Below are positions 33,944-46,802 of a DNA stretch of 64,000 bases, piece after piece (the first letter of the stretch is position 1; each line of letters starts with the position of its first letter). A program made the translations under genes and the position numbers. The notes beneath the pieces are model-generated. The model saw only the letters and a list, made by a program, of their open reading frames with translations. It had not been told where the DNA came from and did no database searches. This stretch comes from Bimuria novae-zelandiae CBS 107.79 (Eukaryota; Ascomycota; Dothideomycetes; Pleosporales; Didymosphaeriaceae): assembly GCA_010015655.1 (NCBI GenBank), contig ML976679.1, positions 155,613 to 219,612 on the forward strand, given 5' to 3'.

Positions 33944-35707
33944 GGGGATTGCCGCAAGCGCGATCGTGGAAGGCGCAAGCTCGCTGGATGGCGGACAGCT
34001 GCGCCTCTCGTAGCAAATGCGATGCTAACTTGCTGCGCTGGCTGCGCGACAGTACAATATAACTAAAGTGAAGCAGTGGGTTGGGGCGGAAGAAGAGACG
34101 AAAGAAAAGGACGGCGACAGCCTGGGTGTGCCGCACCTCCCAGATCGGGCTGCCTCAAGCAGGCAGAATAGAGGTGTAAGGTTGCAGCAATGATAGGTAC
34201 GACTGAGAGCCGGCGCACAATCGGAAGCTCAGCCTTGTGAGTGTTGAGCGGGAAGAGCAGACGACGACAGGTAGTGGGGCTTTTGTAAGGCAGACGAGCG
34301 CGGCACGGTGACGCTCATGCCTTGTGGCAGCGAGGTTGAATAGGAGTACCGTGACAGTCGTGAAGTTGGAGGTGAAGGTGAGGACCTACCCACATTCACC
34401 CATGGTCTGTCTACCTGTTCGATAGGTCGCCCACGCGCTGCGGTTTCCGGTGAGAAAGGCCCCTTCTGAGTGCGTCCGCCCCAATAATCCAGCCAACGAA
34501 AGTCGAGGCTGCGCCAGGCTGATGGGACACAAGATGTGCTGTCCACAAGGCTGGCGACTCTTGGTGGGATCTTCTGGCGACGTGCAGCTGAGGATGCGCA
34601 AACAAACGAACTTGGCGGTGCAGCGCGACGCAGCGCGGCGCCGTCCCGCACCGCTCGGAGAACTCTCCGCCCGAGTGCGCGGAAACGAAAAGGCTCGAAA
34701 CTGACGCGGGGGGAATAATTATCGCAAATGAGGGTTAATTACGCGTACAGTTGTATAGACTTTGTTATGAGCATTCCTCCTCTAGCACCCACGTACGGTT
34801 TCGTGGAATTACAAAAGTCACCTAGTCACTTACTCGTAGTTAACGATTCACGCTCGCTACCGCACTCTCTTCTCAATGTAGGCAATGGATACGTAAGCCT
34901 TGGCAGGAAAGTGTAAGTAGCCCAATTACGGCATATGAATGTGCCTACCGTGGATGGAGGTCTGAAAACCGGCTCAGTTACCACCAAGCAGCACTGTTTC
35001 CGACCTTACCCAGGTATTCTATATCTCAACAACCCGTTTGAACAGCGCACAGTGTTGGCAGGCTGCGACTAGGTTGGCCTCCACTTACCCCCATTCTACT
35101 TCACTCCCGAGGTCACTGTTGGCGATCGCTCCAGATCCTGTGAGACATAAAACATCACGCAAATCCCACGCACACTCCAAATCCACACAGCACGCCAAAT
35201 CTCTCAAATGCATAAAATTCTCTCAAATGCATAAAATTCTCTCTTCCATCCCAGCCTCCCAAGATTGACCAAACCACATACCAAAACCAAGCACAAACTC
35301 CCAAGAATGCAATCTTGCTCCCTTCCATAAATCCCCTGCCCAGCGGCATCCATCTTATGCACTCCGCGTACCATTCGCCCATAACACACTAAGCAATACT
35401 ACAAATACGCGTGTAGAGAGACAAACGATGGTAAGGTAAATCAAAACCCGCAAGCCACAACGCCCTCAGTGGACAGGGAAAGACAAAACAATAGTAAATA
35501 AGGAGTCGTCAACCACGAAATGCCAGTTATCAGCAGCCATCGGGGGTATCCGCTAAAGCACAACAACATCGCCCACCTCCTCCCGCACATCATCGACAAG
35601 ACTCAACGCAATTGGTGTAGGTGTGTAGAATCGACTTGATTGACCAGAACCATTTCCCCCACAGACGCTAACTGCTATGACTCCGTAGCAGAAGCTGCTA
35701 ACGCGTA
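33944..35707. other. 1.8-kb intergenic region
   Basis: Lies between the start of the SNF2/RING gene and the stop of the histidine kinase. The left part (33944-34700) is GC-rich and likely holds the promoter; short frames on both strands look like composition artefacts. A direct repeat containing CTCAAATGCATAAAATT occurs twice at about 35205-35245. No gene is recognised. Confidence 0.45.
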
Positions 35708-38700
35708 TTAGATACACTCCCAGGACCGTTTCAGCCTTTTACTTACTCTATCTACCGGATCGCTCTGGTCCGCCGCGAGTAGACTTGGGCTCCCTCCCGC
35801 AGCACTGCCCCTCTCCGTGTACCCTCTAGCTTCAATGTGCGGTCTGCGGTGCGCGCCTTTGCTTGGCGTGCCCGACGGACTGTCTTGTGGGAGGGCGAGT
35901 ACCGGCGTCCCCATGTGCTCCATCGAGTGCCGCTGGTCGTGGTCGTAGAGTGTACTGCCCATGGTGGCGCAACGGAGAATCGTTTGGATAAGCTGGTTCT
36001 GGCGGAGTGGTTTGCTGAGGTAGTCGTCCATTTGGGCGGCTAAACACTTCTCACGATCACCTACCATGGCGTGCGCCGTGAGAGCGATGACGGGGGTGGA
36101 TGGGATAGCGTTTATACGCTCCCATTCACGGATCTTGGCTGTGGCTTCAAAACCACCCTGTGACATGTTAGTTCCGTCCGGATAAAGTGTGAGAGAGATA
36201 GACTTACCATTACAGGCATTTGTACGTCCATAAGAACGACGTCATATCGCTTCTTCTGAATGTGCTCAAAGGCTTCAAGACCGTTGTTGGCGACAGTGAC
36301 GCGGTGGTGGTATTTCTCCAGAATCCTGACGGCCAGCTTTTGGTTGACTGCATTGTCCTCTGCAAGCAGAATGCTAAACGACTTGGAGTGATCAGAGACC
36401 AAGGGAGCTGCGCGGCCGTCGAGCGCAGGTATGAGCGCATTGCCTAGATCGATTGGCAAGCAAGGCGTCGTCATGTAGCTTGAAATGCCGTTCTCAAGTG
36501 CTGACCGGAGGCTTATTGATACCCGCGGAGTAAGCATCACAAGTGGGATATACTTGAAGCGCTCAGCAATGCGAAGCTCCCTAGCGATTTGCTCGTTGTC
36601 AACAATGACGCAGTCGAAGCCCATATCCGCAGTACGCTTGTCGGATTCCGGCACTTCGTCAATGGAGTGGATGACAACCGGAACAAGGTCGAGCATTTGC
36701 AGATGCTCTACAATCTGCTGAGAGAAGCCGGTGTGGCCCTGGTCAACAAACAACACCGTATGCTTACTGTAAGGTGCCAATTGCTGTGCAATGTTGCTGA
36801 GATCTGGGTTGGCAGCGTGGACCCTGCACGTGAAGTAGAACACACTTCCCTTTCCGTAATCAGACGTGACCCACATCCTACCGCCCATCAGCGTGACGAG
36901 ACGCTTCGAGATGGATAGACCCAAGCCCGTACCACCGAATTTGCGTGTTGTCGAGCCATCCGCCTGCTGGAAAGTATCGAAGATGAGGTTGAGCTTGTCA
37001 CCGTGGATTCCTATTCCAGTATCGGACACTGCGAACTGGAAGACGTGTTGGCCCGTGTTCTGTTCGTCTTGGGCCATCGAAATTGCGACTTTGACCTCGC
37101 CATGCTCGGTAAATTTGATAGCGTTACCCACAAGGTTGAGAATGATTTGTCGCAATCTGAACGAGTCTCCAACAACATAGTCGGGAACGTCGTAGGATAC
37201 GTCGTAGGCAAGGTTGAGTTTCCTTTCGTCTGCTCTCGTCGACAATGACTTCAGAGCGTTGAAAATGGTACCTCTCAGAGAGAAGGGAATCTCTTCCATG
37301 ACCATTCGGTTCGCTTCGATCTTGCTGATGTCGAGAATGTCGTCAATAATGGTGAGTAACTGGCCGGCCAGATTATGCACGATGGTGAGCATTTCTCGCT
37401 GCGAGTGCGTGAGGTCGGTGTCTAGTGTGAGCTGAGTCATTCCGATAATGCCATTCATGGGTGTGCGAATCTCGTGCGACATGTTCGCAAGGAACTCGGA
37501 TTTTGTCTTGTTTGCCAACTCGGCGGCTTCCCTTGCCGCTGTGTTCCTTTGAATACTCTCGCGAAGGCTGGACACCATCTTGTTGATCTTCCTCTTCAGT
37601 TCGTCCATCTCACCGGATGCTTCGACGGTGATTTGTGTGAATTTGCCCTCCATAGCGGCATTGGTGATGTCGCCAAACGCACGCACCTGGGACGTCAAGT
37701 TCTGAGCCATGGTGTTGACGTCGGTGGTGATCTCTTTCCATCGGCCGTCAATGTCTCGTACATCAGCTTGACCACCCATCTTTCCGTCAACACCGACATC
37801 GCGGGCGACTCGCTTCACGGCCAGCGACCAGTCATCCAAACGAATGACCATATCATTGATGGTATCCTTGAGAAGCCGCATTTCGCCTCCAGCATCCACA
37901 TGCACTCGCCTGCTCATGTCACCCTTCGCAATGGCTTGTGTGACTCCGGAGATTTCTCGCACTTGCAAGGTAAGATTCTGAGCCATGATGTTGACGTTGT
38001 TGGTCAAGTCTTTCCACTTGCCCTCCACATTGTCGACTTGTGCTTGACCGCCCAAATTACCGTCTGTGCCGACTTCACGAGCGACTTTGCTCACCTCCTG
38101 AGCAAAAGTGTTCAAGCGGTCGACCATGGTGTTGATGGTGATTTTGAGCGACAAAATCTCGCCCTGTACTTCGGCCTTGACTTTCCTGCTCAAGTCTCCG
38201 CGGGCGACGGCAGTGGTGACTTCGGCGATTTCTCGCACCTGGGTGGTGAGGTTCATGGCCATGCCGTTCACGTTTTCGGTCAGGTCCTTCCACGTCCCTT
38301 CGACTCCGTGCACAGTAGCTTGGCCACCAAGTCGACCCTCTGAACCGACCTCTCGGGCAATCTTAGTGACTTCGTGTGCGAACTGCTGCAGTTGGTCCAC
38401 CATCAAGTTGATCGTGTTCTTCAGCTCCAACATTTCACCCTTGCATTCCGCTTCGACTTTCCGAGTGAGATTTCCTTGAGCGACGGCGGTAGTGACTTGG
38501 GCAATGTCTCTGACTTGAGTTGTGAGGTTTTGGGCCATGGCGTTGACGTTGACTGTGAGCTCGTTCCACATGCCTTTGACTCCAGCTATCTCAGCCTGCC
38601 CTCCAAGCTGGCCTTCGGTACCGACGTCCCTGGCCACTTTCGTGACCTGGGTTGCGAATGACTGTAGTTGATCCACCATGATGTTTATCGTCTGTTGTAG

Positions 38701-39762
38701 CTGCAAGATTTCGCCTCTTGCGGGTCGTTCAATCTTTTTGCTCAAGTCGCCGTGTGCCACAGCGGTGGTGACGATGGCGATTTCACGCAACTGCTCGGTT
38801 ATGTTCTTGGCCATGAGGTTCACTGCACCGTGCGTTAGCGGCAGTCAACAGCAGGGATGGAAGCCAAACGTACCACTAGCAGTCAATTCTGCCCAAATAC
38901 CTGACACACCAGGCAGCTCTGCCTGGCCACCGAGGCGCCCCTCGGTTCCGACTTCCTTGGCCAGGAAAGTGACCTGGCTGGCAAAATCTTGCAACTGGTC
39001 CACCATGCGGTTGATGGTGCGCTTGAACAGTGTGATCTCAGGGTCCATTTCCTTAGCGTGGATCAAAACCTTTTTGCTCAGATCGCCTTTCGCCACAGCC
39101 GAAATGATGTTTCCAATCTCCCGGAGCGCCTTCTGGAAGGCCAAATTGGCCTGCTGGTGCTTCCCAAGCTCTCGCTTGAGAGCGCCAATGTCCTCGATAC
39201 CGTGTGCAAATGCCGTGTTCTGGTTGTTCAGCTGCTTGTTGACCTCGGCGCTGAGATTGTCAATGTGCTCGCGCTGGTTCTTGATCTGGTCGGCCTGCTT
39301 GTTCAGATGGTCGCGCAGGTAGTTGAGCTGCTCTTCGGTGAGGGCAGCGGCAGGCTGCTCAGAGTCGCCATTGGACTCTTTGGCAGCCAGCCAGTTGCTG
39401 ACCCACGTCGCCCGCTTTTCGGAGCCGCGACGGTCGGGGGCGGCGCCGTTGCGAGCTTGCGGCGCTGAGGAAGGAGCGTACGTGAAGGGTGCGTTGGCGG
39501 GCTCGCCTGGCGTCATGGGGAAGGTGTGGTTATCTACGACGTTCGCCTTGGCCTCCAGGTACTTCACGCGGGCGGCGAGTGCGGCGAGCTCGCGCTCGAG
39601 GACAGCCTTCTCCTCGGATTCAGGCCCGGCGAGGGCAATGGGGCTCTGCTTTGCGCCATCGCCTTGAAGCTGGGTGCGGACGGACGCATCGAGCCCCGGG
39701 TCGTGTGATCGTGCGAGATTCTTGACGAATTCTGTCAGTCCTTGGAACGTTTCGGCGGACAT
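35708..39762 (-). CDS. nik1: Group III hybrid histidine kinase Nik1/Os-1 (1317 aa)
   Basis: Three exons: 39762-38874, 38822-36208 and 36157-35708, phases consistent, 51- and 50-bp introns. The N-terminus has a coiled coil. Residues about 205-755 hold six 92-residue HAMP repeats, each with a (V/I)xxxxxAxAxGDLSxKV-type core. The kinase follows: H-box [12 protein letters not shown] with the phospho-acceptor His at about 746, N-box NLVGNAIKF, then DTGIGI and [13 protein letters not shown]. The receiver [11 protein letters not shown] ... [12 protein letters not shown] has its phospho-acceptor Asp at about 1162, with the second intron splitting VM and GG. There are no membrane spans, as expected for this soluble class. 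Nik1 feeds the Ypd1-Ssk1-HOG pathway for osmotic stress and is the target pathway of phenylpyrrole and dicarboximide fungicides (family knowledge). Confidence 0.96.
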
Positions 39763-41381
39763 CGCTGCTGCGAATGAAGGGAGGCTGGTGCTAGGTGGTG
39801 CGCATGGGGAGCAGCAGCACGACGCTCAGTCTGATACGAGCGAGGGCGTCGAGAAGGAGAAAACACGCAGCAAGTGGGTTCCGTAGAAAGATGAGTGTTG
39901 TCGTTGCAGGCAAGGGCCGAGGAGGGCGGTTTCTCGCCAGGATGGCCCCCGCGTATCAAAGCGAGGTTGAAGCGAGGTTGGCGTACGGGCTAGAGGGTAG
40001 GAGTCAAGGGCGGGTCGCGGCGAAGGATGGAATCGATAAACCAGATGGATGCAGGCTTGCTTCGCGGTGAAGAGGAAAATACTGCTACCTACTCCATCCA
40101 CAGGGACAGTTGGAGTGAGATGCGGAGGGCTGGCGGATCGGCAAGATTCTCTTTACAAAGAAGTCACTGGACTAGCAACTGGCCTTCGTGCGCTAGTGAG
40201 CCTTCCTATCCATCTACTCGAGTAACGAAGCCGCTGCATGCCCTCCTCCGAGCTTAGCCTGCACTGCACACAGCGTTTCCGCCCAGGTGGCGCAGCGCGA
40301 CGGGGGCTGCTGGACCAGTTGCCCTCCGTGCTGCCTCCATCCCGATGCGTTTCCCGTGACCTCCATCTCCATGCATATCCCGTGAAATGCCATCGTTGTT
40401 CGCACGCGACGGCCTCGGAGAGTGGGAACGCCAGTGATGTAATTGTGGGCGCTGAGACCACTAGGACATCGCATCTCATCGCGCATCGGACAGCGGTGCT
40501 GCTAATGATGGCCGCAGGTCACACGGCGGCCTGCGTGGCCACACCTGCAACGTGCGATATCTGGACAAGTCGAGCGCGGCAGGGAGCTAGCCCGAAGCGC
40601 CCCGATGCGAATAGGAGGGGGCAAAATAACGTCGAGTCCAGCATTTTACAGCAGACGGCGGCCCTCCGTCGCTGGTGCGGGAGACCCTGAGAAATGGAGA
40701 AATTGCCTGTGGAACAGCGGACCATGCGGCGAGTCACGGCGCTCCGCTGGAATCCGCTCCTCTCCTCTCGAAAGCCATTGTGAGCGCTCAAAAGGCCATC
40801 CATCCCTGACTCGGCCGCTCGAGCAGTCATTTGGAAGCCCCTCGTTTTTCCGTCGCGACGCCCTCCATGCACACATCGCATCCTCAATCCTCATTATGCG
40901 GCGCAACGTCGCCCCTGTTTGATCGTCGCATTCACAGCATCGTGGAGATTAAGATGGTCATACTATTCTGTTTCAATTGTGCTCTAGTCCGTCCTCTCCT
41001 CGGATCCGCCCATGACGGCTTACAAAGGACGAGTACATGCCACTGGTAGCCCTGTTCCAAGGTTTTGACGTGCCCCACCACACCACCACTCCCACCGCTT
41101 CCAAGCCACTACAGCACCATGCTCCTAGCCCGCTCACTTAATAACCACGCAGACGCTGCCGTTACGCGCCCAAGTCGCCGTGAACATGCCCATCACGTGG
41201 GGCGCCCAACTTCAAGGTTCTAACCTTCTTGCCTGACTGTCGTCCAGGGTTGTCCTTAGTCACCACCTGGGATATGCCTGCTCTGTCCGCTGCACTGCAA
41301 CGTGGTTCAGAGTTTGATGTCATCCGGCCTGACCTCGGTGGCTGTTCTGTAATATAATAGCACAAGGAGAGGTCGGAGCCT
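39763..41381. other. 1.6-kb region upstream of nik1
   Basis: GC-rich DNA between the nik1 start and the stop of the Laa2-like gene. Overlapping short frames on both strands have no recognisable product. It probably holds a long promoter and 5' leader of nik1. Confidence 0.45.
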
Positions 41382-43171
41382 TCACCGCAGCTTCTTAGCG
41401 TGCGCGACTAAGCTCTCAATCACTTGCTCGAACTGGACGCGACAGATGATTAGCAAATGCGCAAAGATACAGTACACGTCCAGGGCACCGCGCTACCGTG
41501 TTGGCCGTACCAACACGTGCTGGTGACTGCATCGAAAGCCTATGCATGCTTACCGCGTCTTTGTCGCCGAGCGCACTCTCCAGGCGCTTCTGCCAGTACT
41601 CGAAGACCTCGTTCGCCCGCTCCTTGAGCTCTTCCAGTCGCTTCACATGGGCACGCAGTTCTTCGTCCGTGAGGTTACCGAGCGCAGCATCCGTCGTAGA
41701 GCAGAGCATTGTCGTGGAGCTGAGGTCCAGTTGAGGCGGCGGCGGCGGTCCCTTTCGCTTTCCTGGTTTCGAGGCTGATGAATCCACAGACGTAGAGGAA
41801 GGATTGTCTTTCTTCACTCTCCCAAGGGCTCCATTGCGACTGTCTGCCGAAGGTCTCGGTGACTTCTCGCCAGGGATGTGTATGGACGGTAGGATCAACT
41901 TCTTCTGCTTAGAAGCTGGTAAGATCTCGTCAAGATCGACCGGCACGCCGAGCGACACCAGGAAAAGCCGACGTATCCGCGAACGAACCCAGTCTGGAGG
42001 CTGCAAAGGGGGAGGTGCCACGAGCTGTGACCACAGCGACTCGCTCCGCTCTGAGAGAAAGATTGATCGCAGGGCTGCTTGATTCGTCGTAGTGATGCTC
42101 GGTACTTCTTGCGAGGACGGATAGATCTCATCAAGATAGGGCTGTATAGCAATGGCAATGTCTTCAACTGTGGCGAGGTCTTTGAAATCAAGGACAGGCT
42201 ACGCAGACTCCCCGTCAGCCAATGCATCACCGCACGACGGAGCTCTAGAAGAATGTAGACTTGGGATTGAGTATTTCTGACTTACAGGGCCCGGTGAAGG
42301 GGCGGGTAAAGAAGGCTGTTCTGGGGGTTTGTCAAACGTAGTCTCGGTATCTTCCTCGCCTTGCTGAAACCCATCGTCGAAATCCCCAAAATCGTCCCCT
42401 TCCCCGCCCTCCTCAAAGTCGTCGAAGTCGTCACCAAATTCACCGTCGTCCTCCACTGCACTGCCCCCTTCCGTAATCTCGTGATCATCCGCCGCAGAGC
42501 CACTTGGCTCGTCGGCGTCGGCGTCTTCGCTGTCGGAGCTCATGGGAGATCTGCTTATGGAGGCGGTTGGCGTCCCTTCTTCCGTCAATTGCACGCAGGG
42601 AGAAAGAAAACTCGCCTTACGTACCCTCGGGTTTCTTTTCTGGAGGCTGCGGCGCTTTCAGCACAACGTCAGGCTCAGCATCTGCGGCACGGAGCTCATG
42701 GGCCAGAGTGCCTGGGACGTCACCATAGCTGGGAACGTCTGGGTCTATCTTCTCCACCACCGTCTTGGGGATCTGAGTACCTCCAGGGGTAAACGGCCGG
42801 TCGCTTGCGCTGACCCTGGAGGTGCTGCGACTGCGCTGGCCCTCCGGTACGACCTCTACCTCGTCTGGAACGGCGTCCTGGGCGCGTTTCGCGTAGGCAT
42901 CGGTGCCGGGGACTTCGCCGTAGCTGGGCTCGTCGTCGACGCGCTCCACGCGGGTGACTGGGATAGGCGAAGTGGCATTGGAGCGACCCAGTGGTTCAGG
43001 GCGGCCCTCAGAGGCGTCGGAGAAGTGCTCGTCGCTGGAGGATTCGGCAGCTGCAGATTCGTCAGCAATGTGTCCTTGGAGGCATGGCAGTGAAGGTGTA
43101 TTACCCAGGTCCTTCGTGCCCGAGTCCTGCAGCTCGACGCTCTTGCGGGGAGGAGCTAGTTCGTCGGTCAT
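41382..43171 (-). CDS. laa2: Laa2/aftiphilin-like AP-1 clathrin adaptor accessory protein (503 aa)
   Basis: Four exons: 43171-42621, 42550-42286, 42198-41554 and 41432-41382; phases agree and give 503 residues. The N-terminus is disordered, with two PSYG(E/D)VPGT repeats. The middle is strongly acidic with FGDDFDDFEEG and DDFGDFDDGF, the kind of DFxDF/FGDF motif that binds the AP-1 gamma-ear. The C-terminal half has the conserved block PPDWVRSRIRRLFLVSLG then VPVDLDEILP, characteristic as I recall it of fungal Laa2/YBL010C-like (DUF5102) proteins, followed by a helix and the short last exon ending VAHAKKLR. Yeast Laa2 helps place AP-1 and its partner Laa1 on trans-Golgi/endosome membranes. 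The assignment rests on motif memory, not on a search. The gene is divergent with nsp1. Confidence 0.7.
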
Positions 43172-43720
43172 GGCGACTGATAGGGCAGATGCTCAGTCGA
43201 TAGCTAGAATAGAGGTGCTCGTAAAGAGCGGGGAGAGAGTGATGTAGGGCACAGGGATTGGAACGGGAGGACAGCGTCCACGTGCGGGTGTCAAGGCAGG
43301 ATGTCTAGGTAACGTCAAGCTTCAGGGCTGTGTGCAGTAACGGCGCCCAGCAGAGAGCAGCTGGCATTAGCGGGGTCTAGATCCAGAGGAGGAAGGGGCG
43401 AGTGGAGCGGAGGCAGGCGCGCGGCAGAACAATTCACCGAGTGGCTTGTGCGGTGTGCGTAGAGAGGGCCAAAGTTTGGAGCTGCAGCGCGACAGTGAGG
43501 CAAGCCGTTTGTCGCATCGACCCATCGTTCACGTCTCTTCTCAAAGACCATATTCAATTGCACAGACGTTGCTTGCGGCTGCAATTGCGCGCCTTGTTCA
43601 TCCCAGCAGCGGGCCTCTATATAGCGCATTTAGGGCAACACGCAGGTAAACACCGTCGCGACAACTCACCCTGACCACGCAACTAACGAAACACCAACAG
43701 ACCTGTAGACATCGACCGCC
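43172..43720. promoter_or_regulatory. Shared divergent promoter region of laa2-like and nsp1
   Basis: 549 bp between two divergent start codons. It includes TATATA-like sequence near 43617-43623, about 100 bp before the nsp1 ATG. No gene lies inside. Confidence 0.5.
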
Positions 43721-45931
43721 ATGTCCTTCAGCTTCGGAAGCAACAACAACAACGGCGGCACCCCGAACAAGCCTCTGTTCGGCGGTGGAGCCAGCTCCGG
43801 CACATCGAGCCTCTTCGGCGGCGCGAACAACAACATGTCTTCGGCTCCAGGTACCAGCACGCCAGCCGCGGCCCCGTCTCTCTTTGGAGGTGCCACAGGC
43901 TCAGGGACTTCGCTGTTCGGGGGCGCGGCGAGCACACCTGCCGCCAACAAGCCGCTCTTCGGAAACACGCAGGCCACGGGCGGCGCATCGCAGCCGGCTT
44001 CAAGTCCCTTCGGCTTCAAGCCTGCTGGGAATGCGGGAGGTGCTGCGTCACCCTCGCTCTTTGGCGGAGGTGGAGCTGCTCCAAGCTCAGGCTCAGCGAC
44101 GGTAGGAACCACGGCAACATCCACGCCCTCTTTCTCCTTCGGCAAACCCGCAGGTGCGTGAGAAGCAGAGCTACGAGCAATGCAAAGTTTGCCTTGCATA
44201 GAACATATATGATAACAATATGTAGACTCTTCTACTCCAGCTGCAACGCCCGCTGCTAACAAGACGACCTTCTCCCTCCCCTCGACCACACCCGCAGGAC
44301 CCCCGCCGGGCAAGAGTCTGTTCGGCAACACTGGTACAGCCGCAGGCTCTACTTCATCTCTCTTCGGTGGAGGTGCAAAACCCCCCATTTCTTCCACACC
44401 GTTGTTTGGCGGCGTGGCAACGAGCTCGACTCCGGCGCAACCAGCTGCTAGCGGTGCGAGTGCATTCAGCTTTGGCCAGAAAGATGCGTCGGCCGATGCG
44501 AATAAGAGTGCATCCGCACAGCCAAGCATTCCTGGTGGTGGTGCAGGTCCGCAAGCGACACCCAAGCCGTCTTTGTTCAATCTTGGTAGCACAACGCCTG
44601 CAGCTACCCCAGCAAGCAAACCGGCCCTCACCTTCGGACCAACGCCAACCTCTGGTCAGACTGGTACTTCTCAGCCTGCCTCAAACCCTACGCCCGCGTT
44701 TTCTCTCGGCGGTAACAAGACAACACCGTTTAGCCTCGGTGGAGACAAATCGACACCAGCATCCACGGGCAACACCCCTGCCTCTGCCAATCCAATGAGC
44801 TTTCTCGGGGGCTCAAGCTCGAGCGGCGGCCAGCCTACAGCGACTACCCAAAGTTCGGGCTCTAGCTTATTTTCTGGGCTGGGAGGCAAGCCGGCTGCAT
44901 CTGCTGGAAGCGGAGCCACGAGCACGACTGCCACCTCTGGTCCCTCTTTGTTTTCGAATGCAAATGCCTCATCAGGAGGTGCATCCTCTGGAACCACAGC
45001 AGGTTTCTCTTTCTTAAACAAGGGCAGCAGCACGACGCCCACGTCAGGTGCCACATCAACCGCAGCACCGAGCGGAACAGCACCCACTAGTACCGCGGCT
45101 CCCACTTCGACGATAGCCACATCAGGGCACACAACTAAGCCTGGTTTCGCCAGTTCGACTGCTGGACCGGCGCCGTCTGCCCAATCCCGCCTCAAGAACA
45201 AGACTATGGATGAGATCATCACGCGATGGGCTGCGGATCTGTCAAGGTATCAAAAAGAATTTCAAGCCCAGGCCAACACAGTCGCGAAGTGGGATCGTGC
45301 TTTGGTGGACAACTCGAACAAAGTCAAGCAACTGTACACCAAGACGTTTCAGGCAGAGCGTGATGCGCAAGAGGTGGAGAAGCACCTCTCACACATCGAG
45401 GCCAACCAGACGGAGCTGGATTTCTATCTTGACAGATACGAGAAGGAAATCGACCAGATGATGCAGATGCATGGTGTCGGCGGCCGGGGAGACGGTCTGC
45501 GCGGCCCAGACCAAGAACGCGAACGAACGTAAGTGTATCCCTTACCTTACCCAGATCCCTTTGGACTAGCATATACTGACGCACACAACAGATACAAGCT
45601 CGCCGAGAAGCTGCAAGACCGCCTCAATGAACTCAACAAGGACCTCACGGAGATGATCGAGGAGATCAACACCACGTCCCAGACGCTCAGCAAGTCTGGC
45701 AAGCCGGACGACCCGCTCACCAAGGTCGTCCGCGTGCTCAACTCGCAGCTTGTTCAATTGCAAAATGTCGATATGGGCGCGAAGCAGTTAGAAGCGAAGA
45801 TTGAAAAGGCACAGAAGGATGCGCGGCCGACGGGTACGAATGGCTGGAGCGGGCCGGGCAGTGATCCTACCGAGGACTTTTACAAGAGCTACATGGGCAA
45901 TAGGACGGAACGGTTTGGTGGTGTGTCGTAG
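43721..45931 (+). CDS. nsp1: Nucleoporin Nsp1 (691 aa)
   Basis: Three exons: 43721-44153, 44226-45528 and 45592-45931; introns 72 and 63 bp, phases consistent. Residues 1 to about 465 are a low-complexity FG domain rich in FGG, FSFG and SLFGG units separated by Ser/Thr/Ala/Pro/Gly spacers. From about residue 472 (MDEIITRWAADLSRYQKEF) comes the Nsp1_C coiled coil with WDRALVDNSNKVKQLY and ELDFYLDRYEKEID. Nsp1 sits in the nuclear pore central channel with Nup57 and Nup49 (human Nup62 complex) and in the Nup82 complex. The FG part binds transport receptors and the coiled coil anchors it. Length is near yeast Nsp1 (823) but with a shorter FG region. Confidence 0.95.
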
Positions 45932-46315
45932 AGGAGGTTCTTAATGGGACCTTGGCATTTGTGTTCAACGGAGCATTAGATATTCTGGGATTTGAATGGA
46001 ACGCGGAACTGTACCGAATACGAATCTTGAGCAAGTGTATTAGGCCGAGGACATGGGTTGGGTTGCATGCCGAGGTGTACATTAGAATAGATACCTAATT
46101 GGGAGTGATGTCTACCAAAGGCAGTCTCCAAGAGGCTGCAATCACGAACACCTTGTGCCAGTATACAGGTGGTGTATATTGTTCGTGGAAGCGGTCCAAC
46201 ATTTAGTTTTACAAGAGCCACCCGTGCAAAGTCTGTCACGCAGAACTGCATCATGCCATATGACTTTGCTCTGCTATCCGCTCCTCCGCACTACTGTTCC
46301 CCCGCTGCGAAACAT
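45932..46315. other. Convergent 3' flanks of nsp1 and inh1
   Basis: 384 bp between convergent stop codons; no gene. Confidence 0.5.
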
Positions 46316-46802
46316 CTATGGCTGGTTCTCGCCCTGGCCGCCCTCCTGCTTGGTGACCTCGTCGCTGTGTCTGCGTTAGTCGGGTGCGGTGGACACGAGA
46401 GAACAGGCGAACAAACATGTGGGCGGTGAGCTCCTCAATGTGCTTCTGCTGTTGCTGGAGCCTTTGCTTAATGGCGAGGAGCCTAAAGTGGAGTTAGTAA
46501 GCTTCTCGGACGAAGGGGAATCTCTGCGAGAAGTACTTGGCCCTCTCTTCCTGCTTAATGTACATCTCCTCGGCGGCGGTCTCGCGCTTGGTGAACGCGT
46601 CACTGCACAGACGAGCTTGTCAGCATCGCTCCTAACTTAAAAATCATCGAATCGAGATTATGAAAGCTTACCCGCTGCGCGAGCCACCCGGTCGCGATGC
46701 GCCAGAGCCGGTGTCGCCGCCAGCCATGGCACGCATGGAGGTCGAGAAGCAGCGCTTGGAGGCGAGCGGGCGAGCTGCCTTGACGATGGAAGTGCGGAAC
46801 AT
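46316..46802 (-). CDS. inh1: Mitochondrial F1F0-ATPase inhibitor IF1 (103 aa)
   Basis: Four exons of 131, 66, 66 and 49 bp: 46802-46672, 46602-46537, 46482-46417 and 46364-46316. Donors are GTAAGC, GTACTT and GTTTGT; acceptors CAG, TAG, CAG; TTACTAAC and GACTAAC branch points are visible. Splicing yields 103 residues. An Arg-rich, acid-free mitochondrial presequence (MFRTSIVKAARPLASKRCF) is followed by a Gly/Ser linker, the inhibitory segment DAFTKRETAAEEMYIKQEE, and the C-terminal coiled coil QRLQQQQKHIEELTAH. IF1 binds the catalytic F1 part of ATP synthase when matrix pH falls and stops ATP hydrolysis. It is easily missed because no single frame exceeds 45 codons. Confidence 0.9.

Noticed and set aside
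37474..38343. 289-codon plus-strand frame opposite nik1
   Set aside because: Antisense shadow of the HAMP repeats; periodic His/Val/Asp pattern mirrors the repeats.
40238..40690. 150-codon frame upstream of nik1
   Set aside because: Overlapping frames on both strands, Arg/Ser/Thr-rich and no domain; most likely composition.
43666..44631. 321-codon minus-strand frame opposite Nsp1
   Set aside because: Low-complexity shadow of the FG repeats and it crosses the nsp1 intron; no domain.
44671..45222. 183-codon minus-strand frame rich in Pro/Val/Gly
   Set aside because: Reverse of the Nsp1 FG/Ser/Thr spacer region; not a gene.
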